A stretch of DNA of 64,000 bases, from assembly GCF_024691275.1 (NCBI RefSeq), contig NZ_JAILNU010000023.1, positions 18,458 through 82,457 on the forward strand. The letters are read 5' to 3'. Source of the stretch: Ruminococcus sp. (GTDB lineage: Bacteria > Bacillota > Clostridia > Oscillospirales > Ruminococcaceae). The translations under genes and the position numbers were made by a program. Below are positions 27,461-35,025 of the stretch, in pieces (the stretch's first letter is position 1; each line of letters opens with the position of its first letter). The notes beneath the pieces were generated by a model. That model was not told where the DNA came from. It did no database searches and saw only the letters and a program-made list of their open reading frames with translations.

Positions 27461-28909
27461 ATGAAGATAAAAAGATTTGCAGCTTTTGCTGCTTCACTGG
27501 CTTTACTTGCAGGTACGGCTTCATGCTCGTCATCTGTGGGACAGGCAAATACAGACGATACTCCTTCGGCAGCAACTTCCGCGACAACAGTTCCTGCTGA
27601 GACCACAACTGCTCAGGTGACCACCGTTCCTGCGGAGACAAAGCCTGCTGCAAACGTGAGAAAGGGCAGTATATTCGATGCCAAGGGAAAGCTCCTCGTT
27701 TCTGCGGGAGAGGACGGCAAGCGCAGAGTATTTGCGGATAATTATGCAGTTTCGTTTGCAAATATCATTGCGCCCATGTCTGAGGGCTTCGACCTTACCT
27801 TCGATAAACAGCTGACAACTCCCATGGCTTCGGACAGTTCTCTGGGACAGTCCATTAAGCTCACCCTCGACGGCGACGTTCAGAACGAGATATACAGCTA
27901 TATGGAGAGCAACAATATCGTGGGAACAGTAGTCGTTCTGAGAACTGACGGCTCAATAATGGCACAGGTCAACTACCCGTCCTACGACCCGAATACCGTT
28001 GCGGACCAGTCCCCGAACGATGACCTTGCATGGGGAGATACGGGCAACAAGGCATTCAGCAACTACGAACCAGGTTCATGCTTCAAGATAATGTCCGAGG
28101 TCATTGCCGACAAGCACGGCGTATACTCGGTACACGACGATGGAACATGGGAAGTAGGCGGTTTCCCTATAGTCAACTGGGATCACGAGACAAATAAGGG
28201 CAGCTATCCTATTGAGCGTTCGCTCAGCTCGGCATTTGTCAACTCCAGCAATATCTTTTTCGCCAAGGCATTCGACCAGATAGGTGCTGATGCCGTCCTT
28301 GCAGACCTTAGTTCGATATTCCATTTCGGTGCTGATGATAATATCAAGTGCGATTTCGGTGAGCTTAACAATAATATCGAGATATACTGCGATGACGACC
28401 TGCGCAGGAGCGCATTCGGTCAGTCATACGTGCTCACCTGTCCGATATATCTTGCAGCTCTCGGCAGAGAAGCTGCTTTCGGAGACATGGTTACGCCTTT
28501 CGTTGTCAAGGACATCGTGGACACCAATGACAGCTCGGTGAAGATAGGAAGCGGCTCGGCAGACAATGAGGTCATAGCTTCTATACCCGTGGATTACCGC
28601 CAGAATCTCCTTAACGGTATGTCTGCTGTAGGCTCGGATATCGGAGTTTATGTTCCCGGCGGATACAGCTTCTATGCAAAAACAGGTACAGCTGAGGGCT
28701 GGAAGGGGGATTTCCTCTATATCACAGGCTGCGCAAGGAATAATAATGACAGCGGTTCTTCACATTGGGACAGTTATGACAGCTACGGTGAAACAGGTTC
28801 GTATGTCATGGTAATGGAGATACAGAATCCTGTTGCACACGGTTTTGAGTTCGCTTCTCAATCAGCAGGAATTTATAGCAGCATATTGAACATAGTCATC
28901 GGAAGATGA
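27461..28909 (+). CDS. Penicillin-binding transpeptidase-like lipoprotein, paralogue 1
   Basis: The 482-residue protein has a lipoprotein signal with the lipidated Cys at residue 22 (TASC), a Thr/Ala-rich linker to about residue 65, and a transpeptidase fold. All three penicillin-binding motifs are seen: SxxK as SCFK (Ser206, Lys209, in PGSCFKIMSEV), SxN as SSN (262-264) and KTG (407-409, AKTGTAE). The arrangement is that of the C-terminal half of class B PBPs, without the N-terminal dimerisation domain. It would act on peptidoglycan stem peptides outside the membrane or bind beta-lactams. A close paralogue follows at 29090, each with its own promoter and terminator. Confidence 0.88.
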   Translation: MKIKRFAAFAASLALLAGTASCSSSVGQANTDDTPSAATSATTVPAETTTAQVTTVPAETKPAANVRKGSIFDAKGKLLVSAGEDGKRRVFADNYAVSFANIIAPMSEGFDLTFDKQLTTPMASDSSLGQSIKLTLDGDVQNEIYSYMESNNIVGTVVVLRTDGSIMAQVNYPSYDPNTVADQSPNDDLAWGDTGNKAFSNYEPGSCFKIMSEVIADKHGVYSVHDDGTWEVGGFPIVNWDHETNKGSYPIERSLSSAFVNSSNIFFAKAFDQIGADAVLADLSSIFHFGADDNIKCDFGELNNNIEIYCDDDLRRSAFGQSYVLTCPIYLAALGREAAFGDMVTPFVVKDIVDTNDSSVKIGSGSADNEVIASIPVDYRQNLLNGMSAVGSDIGVYVPGGYSFYAKTGTAEGWKGDFLYITGCARNNNDSGSSHWDSYDSYGETGSYVMVMEIQNPVAHGFEFASQSAGIYSSILNIVIGR

Positions 28910-28926
28910 TACTCTGTTTTTGTATA

Positions 28927-28961
28927 AAACTCCCTTTTGCAAATGCAGAAGGGAGTTTTAT
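28927..28961 (+). terminator. Terminator after PBP-like paralogue 1
   Basis: AACTCCCTT pairs with AAGGGAGTT, followed by a T-rich stretch. Confidence 0.85.
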
Positions 28962-28982
28962 TATTTTATTTTTTAAAACGTA

Positions 28983-29011
28983 TTGACGAATAAAGAAAAA
29001 GAATGTATAAT
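28983..29011 (+). promoter_or_regulatory. Promoter of PBP-like paralogue 2
   Basis: TTGACG and TATAAT, 17 bases apart. Confidence 0.75.
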
Positions 29012-29089
29012 ATAATCATGAACGTTTTCTGCGCTGTTTTATGCGGCGCAGTCCAGTTGATAAATAAATAACAAGGGCGGTATTCATTA

Positions 29090-30571
29090 ATGAAAATCTG
29101 GGGAAGAAGGCTCGTGCCGCTGCTCGTTGCAGCAGCTGCGGTACTGTCGTTTCCGTCCTGTTCAGCAGAAGTTGGACAAGTAAGTTTCCACGGCGAAAAA
29201 AACAATAATTCGGCAAAGAAAAAGAAGTCCGAACCACAGACCACTGCAACAACAGAAGAAACGACAACTTCAACAACTACTACGACCACTGCGTTGGTCT
29301 ACAGGGGAAATATCTACGACACCAACTATAAACTCGTTACATACGGCACTTATGCAGGGGAGAATGATGACCAGCGTTTGTACGGTGAGGGGTGCGGTTA
29401 CTCATTCGGCAATATCATCAGCGACGCTTCGGCAGGCTTCGACGATACCTTCGGCGACCTCATGCGCGTGAAGAATCCTTCACCTGTTGGCGACAACAAC
29501 ATGGTAGGTCAGTCTATTCGGCTCACCTTAGATGCCGATGTACAGTCGGCACTGTCAAATTATATGGCGGAAATGGGCATGGCAGGCTCTATTGTAGTGC
29601 TTCGTACAGACGGCTCTGTACTGGCTGAGGTGTCATATCCTAATTACGATCCCGAGCAGTTCTATGCTGATCCGGGCTACAGGGATAACCTCTGGGAGGG
29701 AACTGTGGCGAACAAGGCTTTCCAGAATGCGACTCCCGGTTCATGCTTCAAGATAATGTCTGAGGTCATAGCAGATAAAAACGGCATAACTACACTCTAT
29801 GATGACGGTACATGGGTGGACAGCGGTGCTACTATAGTCAACTGGGATCATGATACAGGAGCTTATCCTGTTCCCGAAAGAAGCCTTTATTCGGCTTTTG
29901 TAAATTCCAGCAATATCTACTTTGCGAAGGTGTTCGACACCCTCGGCACCGAGACCGTTCTCGCAGACCTTAATAATATGTTCCACTTCTGCGACACTAT
30001 CCAGTGTGACTTCGGTCCCATAACCAATAATATCGAGATCTACTGCCGCGATGATCTGCGCAGGAGTGCTTTCGGACAGGCTTATGTTCGTACCTGCCCG
30101 ATATATCTTGCAGCTCTCGGCAGAGAAGCCGTGTTTGGCGATATGGTCAAGCCATTCGTGCTTCAGCAGGTAGTGGATACAAATGACCCGTATACTCAGC
30201 TCGTTGGCGGAAGTAAGCCATATGAGGTCATCGGAAGTATCCCCGAGGAGTGCCGCGAGAATATCCGCGAGGGTATGCGCGGAGTAGCAAATAATCTCGG
30301 GCTTTACATTCCTGACGGCTACGAGTTCTTTGCCAAGACAGGTACTGCTGAAACAGGCAGCGGAGATATCCTTTATATCACAGGCTGTCTGCGAAATCTC
30401 TGTGACCGCACTGCTGAGAACATCACCTACAGCGATTACAACGATTACAAGTCGGGCGGCTCGTATATCATCGTTATGCAGCTTCAGAATCCTGCTGCCT
30501 TCGGTTTTGATTTTGCCAGCCAGACAGGAAGCCTTTATCAGGGCATAATAAATACGGTGCTTGCATATTGA
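29090..30571 (+). CDS. Penicillin-binding transpeptidase-like lipoprotein, paralogue 2
   Basis: The 493-residue paralogue of the preceding gene has the same order: lipobox Cys at residue 24 (FPSC), a Thr-rich linker (ending TTTTTTALVYRG), then the transpeptidase motifs SCFK (Ser218, Lys221), SSN near 273 and KTG at 416-418. Long blocks are shared almost exactly with paralogue 1 (for example FKIMSEVIADK and RRSAFGQ), so the pair arose by tandem duplication. Differences in the linker and C-terminal loops suggest some divergence in partner or substrate. No dimerisation or transglycosylase domain is present. Confidence 0.88.
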   Translation: MKIWGRRLVPLLVAAAAVLSFPSCSAEVGQVSFHGEKNNNSAKKKKSEPQTTATTEETTTSTTTTTTALVYRGNIYDTNYKLVTYGTYAGENDDQRLYGEGCGYSFGNIISDASAGFDDTFGDLMRVKNPSPVGDNNMVGQSIRLTLDADVQSALSNYMAEMGMAGSIVVLRTDGSVLAEVSYPNYDPEQFYADPGYRDNLWEGTVANKAFQNATPGSCFKIMSEVIADKNGITTLYDDGTWVDSGATIVNWDHDTGAYPVPERSLYSAFVNSSNIYFAKVFDTLGTETVLADLNNMFHFCDTIQCDFGPITNNIEIYCRDDLRRSAFGQAYVRTCPIYLAALGREAVFGDMVKPFVLQQVVDTNDPYTQLVGGSKPYEVIGSIPEECRENIREGMRGVANNLGLYIPDGYEFFAKTGTAETGSGDILYITGCLRNLCDRTAENITYSDYNDYKSGGSYIIVMQLQNPAAFGFDFASQTGSLYQGIINTVLAY

Positions 30572-30583
30572 GCATAAGTTAGG

Positions 30584-30614
30584 AAAGTCGGAGATGTATT
30601 TCTCCGACTTTTTT
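30584..30614 (+). terminator. Terminator after PBP-like paralogue 2
   Basis: AAAGTCGGAGA pairs with TCTCCGACTTT over a 6-base loop, followed by T-run. Confidence 0.92.
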
Positions 30615-30665
30615 GTAAAATTGGTTGAATTTCAGCAAATAACCACAGGATATGGCATAAAACGC

Positions 30666-30694
30666 TTGACATATATAACAATATATGAGATAAT
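30666..30694 (+). promoter_or_regulatory. Promoter of the small export protein gene
   Basis: TTGACA at 30666 and GATAAT at 30689, 17 bases apart. Confidence 0.7.
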
Positions 30695-30731
30695 AAATTG
30701 TATATGATTTTTTAGGAAAGAGAGTTGTGGT

Positions 30732-31205
30732 ATGAAAAAGTACATCATTACATTTCTTATCTCTATGGTTCCTATATTGGAGCTAAGAGGCGCTATCCCG
30801 ATAGGTGTCACCATGGGAGTAAAATGGCAGTACGCAGTTCTCCTGTGTATGATAGGCAATATGCTGCCTGTTCCGTTCATCTATTTCTTTGCGCGGAAAG
30901 TCCTTGAATGGGGAGCGGACAAGCCTGTTATCGGAAAGTTCTTCACATGGTGCCTGACCAAAGGAAAACGCGGCGGCGAACAGCTTAAAGAGAAAGCAGG
31001 CAAGGGGCTGTTCTGGGCACTCCTGTTTTTCGTTGGTATCCCTATCCCTGGCACGGGGGCTTGGGTAGGAACTCTTGCGGCGAGTATGCTTGAACTTGAT
31101 TTTAAAAAGAGCGTATTGGCTGTTGCACTTGGAGTTATCCTTGCAGCAGCAATAATGACAACAGCAACCCTTCTTGGTGTTCAGGCATTTATCGCAGTCA
31201 AGTAA
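30732..31205 (+). CDS. Small multidrug export family (COG2426) membrane protein
   Basis: The 157-residue product has four to five hydrophobic helices and the family pattern: VPILELRGAIPIGVTMG near residues 13-29 (the ELRGAIP block) and the glycine/proline-rich GIPIPGTGAWVGTLAASML near 100-118. These paired helical hairpins recall DedA-like membrane proteins. The name small multidrug export comes from annotation and the actual substrate is not established. It is followed after 24 bases by a gene of unknown function that may be co-transcribed. Confidence 0.85.
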   Translation: MKKYIITFLISMVPILELRGAIPIGVTMGVKWQYAVLLCMIGNMLPVPFIYFFARKVLEWGADKPVIGKFFTWCLTKGKRGGEQLKEKAGKGLFWALLFFVGIPIPGTGAWVGTLAASMLELDFKKSVLAVALGVILAAAIMTTATLLGVQAFIAVK

Positions 31206-31229
31206 GAAAAAAGGACGGGGATATAGTTA

Positions 31230-31751
31230 ATGTTCTTCAGAAGGAAAAGACCGAGGGAGTTTTTGTGCAAGCAGGCAAAGGAACTGAAGGGCGCAGAATT
31301 GCGCAGTTTTTTTGACAGCCTGAAGACTAATGAGATGACTCAGCTTGTGAATGATCTTTCCCCTGATGAGATAGGGGAGATGTTTATAAAGCTCGCTTCT
31401 GCCAACAGCGGAAAAGACGAGATAACTCCTGATATGATAAAGGAGTTCGATTACAGTAAGCTTAAACCTGTAAGGAGCGAGGTGGCTCCGGATAAGCTGT
31501 TCCACGCACCTGTGAGCTTTGATGATGTGTGTACCGAAAACGGCGAAAGGTACTGTATATCCGATTGCAATGGAAAGAAAGAGACACTGAATGTTGTGTC
31601 ATACTGTAATATCATGCGCCTTATCTATGACGATGGAGAAGTTACAGGCGTGTTTCAGGGGCAGGATTCTGAGGAGGATATAATCCTTGCCGTAGAAAAC
31701 AAACTGTATCGTTTTACCCTTAAAGGGTGCAGTATCGAAATAATCGAATGA
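31230..31751 (+). CDS. Hypothetical protein
   Basis: I do not recognise this 173-residue protein. It has no signal peptide or membrane helix. The first 60 residues are charged and helical (RRKRPREFLCKQAKEL..., LVNDLSPDEIGEMFIKLASA), and the remaining part has alternating strands. The start at 31230 follows a weak purine-rich stretch. A terminator hairpin follows at 31757. It lies between a membrane export protein and cotJA, and codon use matches the neighbours. Confidence 0.75.
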   Translation: MFFRRKRPREFLCKQAKELKGAELRSFFDSLKTNEMTQLVNDLSPDEIGEMFIKLASANSGKDEITPDMIKEFDYSKLKPVRSEVAPDKLFHAPVSFDDVCTENGERYCISDCNGKKETLNVVSYCNIMRLIYDDGEVTGVFQGQDSEEDIILAVENKLYRFTLKGCSIEIIE

Positions 31752-31756
31752 TGATA

Positions 31757-31788
31757 AAAGGTCTGAGTATGCTGCTCAGACCTTTTTT
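31757..31788 (+). terminator. Terminator upstream of the cotJ operon
   Basis: AAAAGGTCTGAG pairs with CTCAGACCTTTT and is followed by T-run. Confidence 0.92.
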
Positions 31789-31873
31789 GTGTCAGTATGC
31801 GTATTATGTTCATATTATAAAATGTGCGGAAGAACTTCGCACAGTTTCTCCGCACGAGAAAGGAGGACTCGTT

Positions 31874-32125
31874 ATGAATCTCGATCTTTTTGACGATGTT
31901 GAAGGCGTTATCCTTCACGAAAGAGAAGCGTCACTGAGCCGAATGAATATGGCTATGAATAATGGAAACGATACAGTATCAAGATTCCCTCAAAATACAC
32001 CGCCTGCAATGGCATATGTTCCGTTTCAGCAATGGGGAGAATTATATGATGACGAGAAGGCATTTTCAAGAGGAACTCTGTTTCCCGAGCTTGATCTGCC
32101 GTTTTCAGGAGGTGGTTCCCAATGA
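31874..32125 (+). CDS. cotJA: Spore coat-associated protein CotJA
   Basis: The 83-residue product ends with the CotJA pattern AYVPFQQWGELYDDEKAFSRGTLFPELDLPFSG, which in Bacillus is the conserved core of CotJA. The ATG at 31874 follows AAAGGAGG; the frame is open further upstream but lacks a start site. It is the first gene of a cotJABC operon and overlaps cotJB by 4 bases. In Bacillus the operon is made in the mother cell and its products are part of the inner coat. Confidence 0.9.
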   Translation: MNLDLFDDVEGVILHEREASLSRMNMAMNNGNDTVSRFPQNTPPAMAYVPFQQWGELYDDEKAFSRGTLFPELDLPFSGGGSQ

Positions 32126-32370
32126 ATGAACGCAAGATGCTTCTGAACAAAATAAAAAAATATGATTTTGCACTGAAGGAACTGGTACTTTTTCTTGATA
32201 CCCACACCGAATGCAGATCAGCACTTGCAATGTTCAAAAAGTATAAGGAGCTCCGCAGCTCGGCTGTTGAGGAATACAGCCGTAAATTCGGCCCGCTTAC
32301 TCCTGAACAGAACAATGATATGCGCCACTGGAGCTGGACAGACGATCCGTGGCCGTGGGAAAGGAGATAA
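32122..32370 (+). CDS. cotJB: Spore coat protein CotJB
   Basis: The 82-residue protein matches CotJB: LDTHTECRSALAMFKKYKELRSSAVEEYSRKFGPLTP in the middle and the C-terminal DMRHWSWTDDPWPWE typical of the family. It overlaps cotJA (ATGA) and precedes cotJC by 3 bases. It has no known enzymatic activity and is needed for coat assembly with CotJC in Bacillus. Confidence 0.93.
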   Translation: MNERKMLLNKIKKYDFALKELVLFLDTHTECRSALAMFKKYKELRSSAVEEYSRKFGPLTPEQNNDMRHWSWTDDPWPWERR

Positions 32371-32373
32371 TCT

Positions 32374-32988
32374 ATGTGGCAGTATGAAAAAAAACTACAA
32401 TATCCCGTAAATATCAAGACCCCCAACGCAAAGCTTGCAAAGGTCATCGTATCACAGCTCGGCGGACCCGACGGTGAGCTCGCCGCATCACTTCGATACC
32501 TCAATCAGCGTTATGCCATGCCTTATGCTCAGGTAAAGGGACTTCTTACAGATATAGGCACTGAAGAGCTTGCACACGTTGAGATGATATCGGCTATACT
32601 CTATCAGCTCACGAAAGATCTCTCAATTGAGGAGATAAAAGCAAGCGGTTTTGACACTTATTTTGTTGATCATACCACAGGAATATACCCTGTTGCAGCA
32701 TCAGGAGCACCGTTTACAGCGGCATATTTCCAGTCAAAGGGCGATATACTGACTGATCTCACAGAAAATATGGCTGCTGAGCAGAAAGCCCGCACAACCT
32801 ATGACAATATCCTGCGCCTTGCAGATGATCCGGATGTTCGTGATCCGATCAGATTCCTGCGTGAACGCGAAATAGTCCATTTCCAGAGGTTTGGAGAAGC
32901 ACTTCGTATTGCTCAGGATAATCTTGATTCTAAAAACTTCTACGCCTGCAATCCGGCATTTGATAAGAACTGCGGCAGACGCAGGTAA
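32374..32988 (+). CDS. cotJC: CotJC, manganese-catalase-family coat protein
   Basis: The 204-residue protein is of the Mn-catalase (ferritin-like) family: GGPDGELAASLRYLNQRY, then EELAHVEMI (ExxH) and later EQKARTTY and REREIVHFQRF (ExxH), giving the four-helix bundle ligands for a dimanganese site. The length matches CotJC. It would dismutate peroxide in the spore coat or act as a structural protein. Spore-coat genes in a Ruminococcus-like genome suggest either a cryptic sporulation programme or a re-used oxidative-stress function. Confidence 0.93.
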   Translation: MWQYEKKLQYPVNIKTPNAKLAKVIVSQLGGPDGELAASLRYLNQRYAMPYAQVKGLLTDIGTEELAHVEMISAILYQLTKDLSIEEIKASGFDTYFVDHTTGIYPVAASGAPFTAAYFQSKGDILTDLTENMAAEQKARTTYDNILRLADDPDVRDPIRFLREREIVHFQRFGEALRIAQDNLDSKNFYACNPAFDKNCGRRR

Positions 32989-33131
32989 GAAGCAGCGGGT
33001 TCCGATATTTCGGGAGTCGTTTTCTATATGCTTCAACAGAGCTGATGAAAGTGTTGATTAATACTTTCATTTTGGAGCTAAAAGTGGACGGAGCTGCCGT
33101 CAAGCAGTTCTGCATCAACACCAAAAGCCTT

Positions 33132-33228
33132 ATTTCAATCCACGCTTTCCATGAAGGAAGCGAACTCGGCAACACGTTGAAAGCCTGTATATTCGCTGTT
33201 TCGATCCATGCCCCTGTGGCAGGGCGAC
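33132..33228 (-). CRISPR. Decayed two-repeat type I-C mini-array
   Basis: Two degenerate copies of the main-array repeat lie here: 33132-33165 begins ATTTCAATCCACGCT and keeps the hairpin CGCTTTCC/GGAAGCG; 33198-33228 begins GTTTCGATCCATGCC and keeps GCCC/GGGC. They flank a 32-base spacer (33166-33197). Orientation agrees with the main array (read on the minus strand). Main-array repeats at 35094-38766 are uniform wherever I checked them, so this is a separate, older or specialised unit. A consensus minus-strand promoter sits just upstream (33275-33302). No gene lies in this 33000-33555 gap. Confidence 0.8.
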
Positions 33229-33274
33229 TTGGGCTAAGTCGAGTATATGGCTTAAAACAGCCTTTTGCAAGTAT

Positions 33275-33302
33275 ATTATATCATGTATTCTTTGTTTGTC
33301 AA
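33275..33302 (-). promoter_or_regulatory. Promoter reading into the decayed mini-array
   Basis: On the minus strand TTGACA and TATAAT are separated by 16 bases. The start would be near 33268, about 40 bases before the first degenerate repeat. No coding start follows on this strand. Confidence 0.75.
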
Positions 33303-33386
33303 GAGCAAAATATTCACAGGTATCTCTTATGGAGGATTTTTATTCATTCCTTTGTGTAAATTCAGGCGCTTATCTGCAAAGGAGCA

Positions 33387-33443
33387 ATGATACACGGTGA
33401 TCTACAGATACCAGATGATATACTCGAAAGATTGAAACGTTAA
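33387..33443 (+). other. 18-codon open frame, probable gene remnant
   Basis: An ATG at 33387 just after AAAGGAG opens a short frame, MIHGDLQIPDDILERLKR, ending in TAA at 33441. It reads like the edge of a DNA-binding or antitoxin-type protein but is too short to assign. The remaining stretch 33303-33555 shows no other feature. Confidence 0.3.
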
Positions 33444-33555
33444 AAATTCAGGATCTGCCCGAAATTATAATGCTGAGTCTTGGTCTTGCCATGTTTGGAT
33501 CGCTCTGAATTTTCAATTTCTAATGAGCATGATTTATGAATTGAAATAAAATAAT

Positions 33556-33586
33556 AAAGCGGCGAGAGGTTGACTCTCGCCGCTTT
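33556..33586 (-). terminator. Hairpin terminator after the LRR-dockerin gene
   Basis: AAAGCGGCGAGAG pairs with CTCTCGCCGCTTT over a 5-base loop. Confidence 0.8.
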
Positions 33587-33630
33587 CGCATATGATACCA
33601 TTTTAAGGTTGGTTTTATAGGTAATGATAA

Positions 33631-34785
33631 TTATTTTTTTATAATAGCTTTTCTCATGAGGACAAGATCAAATACATCAAGAACTTCATCTTTTGTATAA
33701 TCAGCAGCCTTCCAGTTTTTAAGTTCTGCATTTTTATCGCCAAGCAGCCACTTCTGAAGTAATAAAAAGTCGGCAACGTTGAATTCGCCGTCCATATTCA
33801 GATCGCCTGCAATTTCTTCATTAGGATCGCTGTGGTTTTCATCAAATATCATTTTGGCATTTTTCAGGAATGGATCATCGTTTGGTTTATTGATCTTTTC
33901 CCATGTTTCTTTGCTGCCGTAAAATGTTATTGTAGCATTTGATTTGATATCTGAAAAAGCTCTTTCGTCAATGTCGGTAAGTTTCCCCGAAAGTTTAAGG
34001 TCAGTCAGCTTTTCGCAGCCGCAGAAAGCCATACTGCCAATAAGCGTTGCGCCGTTAAGCTCAACTGAGGTAAGATTTGTGCAATAGAAGAATACATTAT
34101 CGCAAAGCTTTGTGACGCTTGAAGGAACAACAACAGAAGTAATATCCATATTACGTTGGAATGCACCTGATGCGATATACTTTATATCAGATGTCAGCTT
34201 TACCTCTCCCTTGCACTTGTCTCCGTCCAGCAGTGCGCCATTTACGATGACAAGAGGAGATTTTTCGCGCTGTGATGATATCCACGGAGTTCCCTCGAAT
34301 ACTTTTGTATTCCACTCGATAATATGATCAGGAAATTCTATTTTTTCCAGAGATGAACAATTTTCAAATGCACGGATACCCACTTTTTCAACGCTGTCTG
34401 GAATAGTTATTGATGTAAGATTCGAGCAGCTGTTAAAAGCATAGTGTCCGATTTCTTTAACTGAATTCGGGATAGTTACGCTTTGTATTTTGCTAATCTG
34501 GAAAGCATATATACCGATCACTGTAACCGGCAAGCCTTCAATGCTCTCAGGTATCTCAACAGATGTTGCCGACAACTCACAGTGGCTTATCTCTACATGG
34601 TCAGAATATTTCCTGTAAGTCAATAATCCCGATTTTCCTTCTGTATAGCTTTCATTATCTGCTGCATAAACTGTGATCGGAGCAGATTCCCAAACACCTC
34701 TCTGCGCTGACAGCGGAATACCTGTTGTAAGCGTAACAGCAGCGAGAATTACAGCTGTCTTTAATGCTTTTACCCTGTTCTTCAT
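33631..34785 (-). CDS. Secreted BspA-like LRR protein with C-terminal dockerin
   Basis: The 384-residue protein has a signal peptide (residues about 1-42, ending VYAA), then LRR_5 (BspA-type) repeats from about 70 to 300 with the pattern SVTIPNSVKEIGHYAFNSC, and a type I dockerin at about 325-384 (GDLNMDGEFNVADFLLLQKWLLG and ADYTKDEVLDVFDLVLMRKAI). It should be docked on a cohesin scaffold at the cell surface, where LRR modules would bind a protein or glycan ligand rather than act as an enzyme. It is alone between the decayed mini-array and the CRISPR array. The ATG at 34785 follows GGAGGGG. Confidence 0.92.
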   Translation of the reverse strand: MKNRVKALKTAVILAAVTLTTGIPLSAQRGVWESAPITVYAADNESYTEGKSGLLTYRKYSDHVEISHCELSATSVEIPESIEGLPVTVIGIYAFQISKIQSVTIPNSVKEIGHYAFNSCSNLTSITIPDSVEKVGIRAFENCSSLEKIEFPDHIIEWNTKVFEGTPWISSQREKSPLVIVNGALLDGDKCKGEVKLTSDIKYIASGAFQRNMDITSVVVPSSVTKLCDNVFFYCTNLTSVELNGATLIGSMAFCGCEKLTDLKLSGKLTDIDERAFSDIKSNATITFYGSKETWEKINKPNDDPFLKNAKMIFDENHSDPNEEIAGDLNMDGEFNVADFLLLQKWLLGDKNAELKNWKAADYTKDEVLDVFDLVLMRKAIIKK

Positions 34786-34881
34786 TAATACCCCTCCAGT
34801 TATTATATCAATATGATCCTGCCTAAAATTCAGGCTGAAAAATATTGTTTGATGAAATATTTTCTATATTTTAACATATTA

Positions 34882-34990
34882 AAACAGAATTGTCAAGATA
34901 TATGTAAATGAAGAAATAATTCCTAAAAGATACTGATGAATACGAAGTGCATCATTTACAGTAAGACCGTCCGAGTCAGAAAATTCACAC
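34882..34990 (-). pseudogene. Remnant of a dockerin-encoding gene at the CRISPR trailer end
   Basis: On the minus strand this segment reads SDSDGLTVNDALRIHQYLLG, the second calcium loop and helix of a type I dockerin, then runs to a stop at 34879. Upstream it loses similarity within about 10 residues and then joins the last CRISPR repeat (35026-35058). No start, signal peptide or partner loop remains. The rest of 34786-35025 holds only the LRR-dockerin gene's upstream region. Confidence 0.65.
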
Positions 34991-35025
34991 CCCTTTTTAC
35001 ATTTTGTACAACAGGCGAATTGTGA

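Noticed and set aside
33166..33197. Partial likeness of the mini-array spacer to the dockerin-coding sequence at about 33770-33805
   Set aside because: The alignment needs gaps, identity is broken in the seed region and no TTC lies next to the putative target; probably chance.
33045..33359. Plus-strand 104-codon frame through the mini-array
   Set aside because: It translates the degenerate repeats and spacer (SIHAFHEGSE, SIHAPVAG), has no ribosome site and no protein-like pattern.
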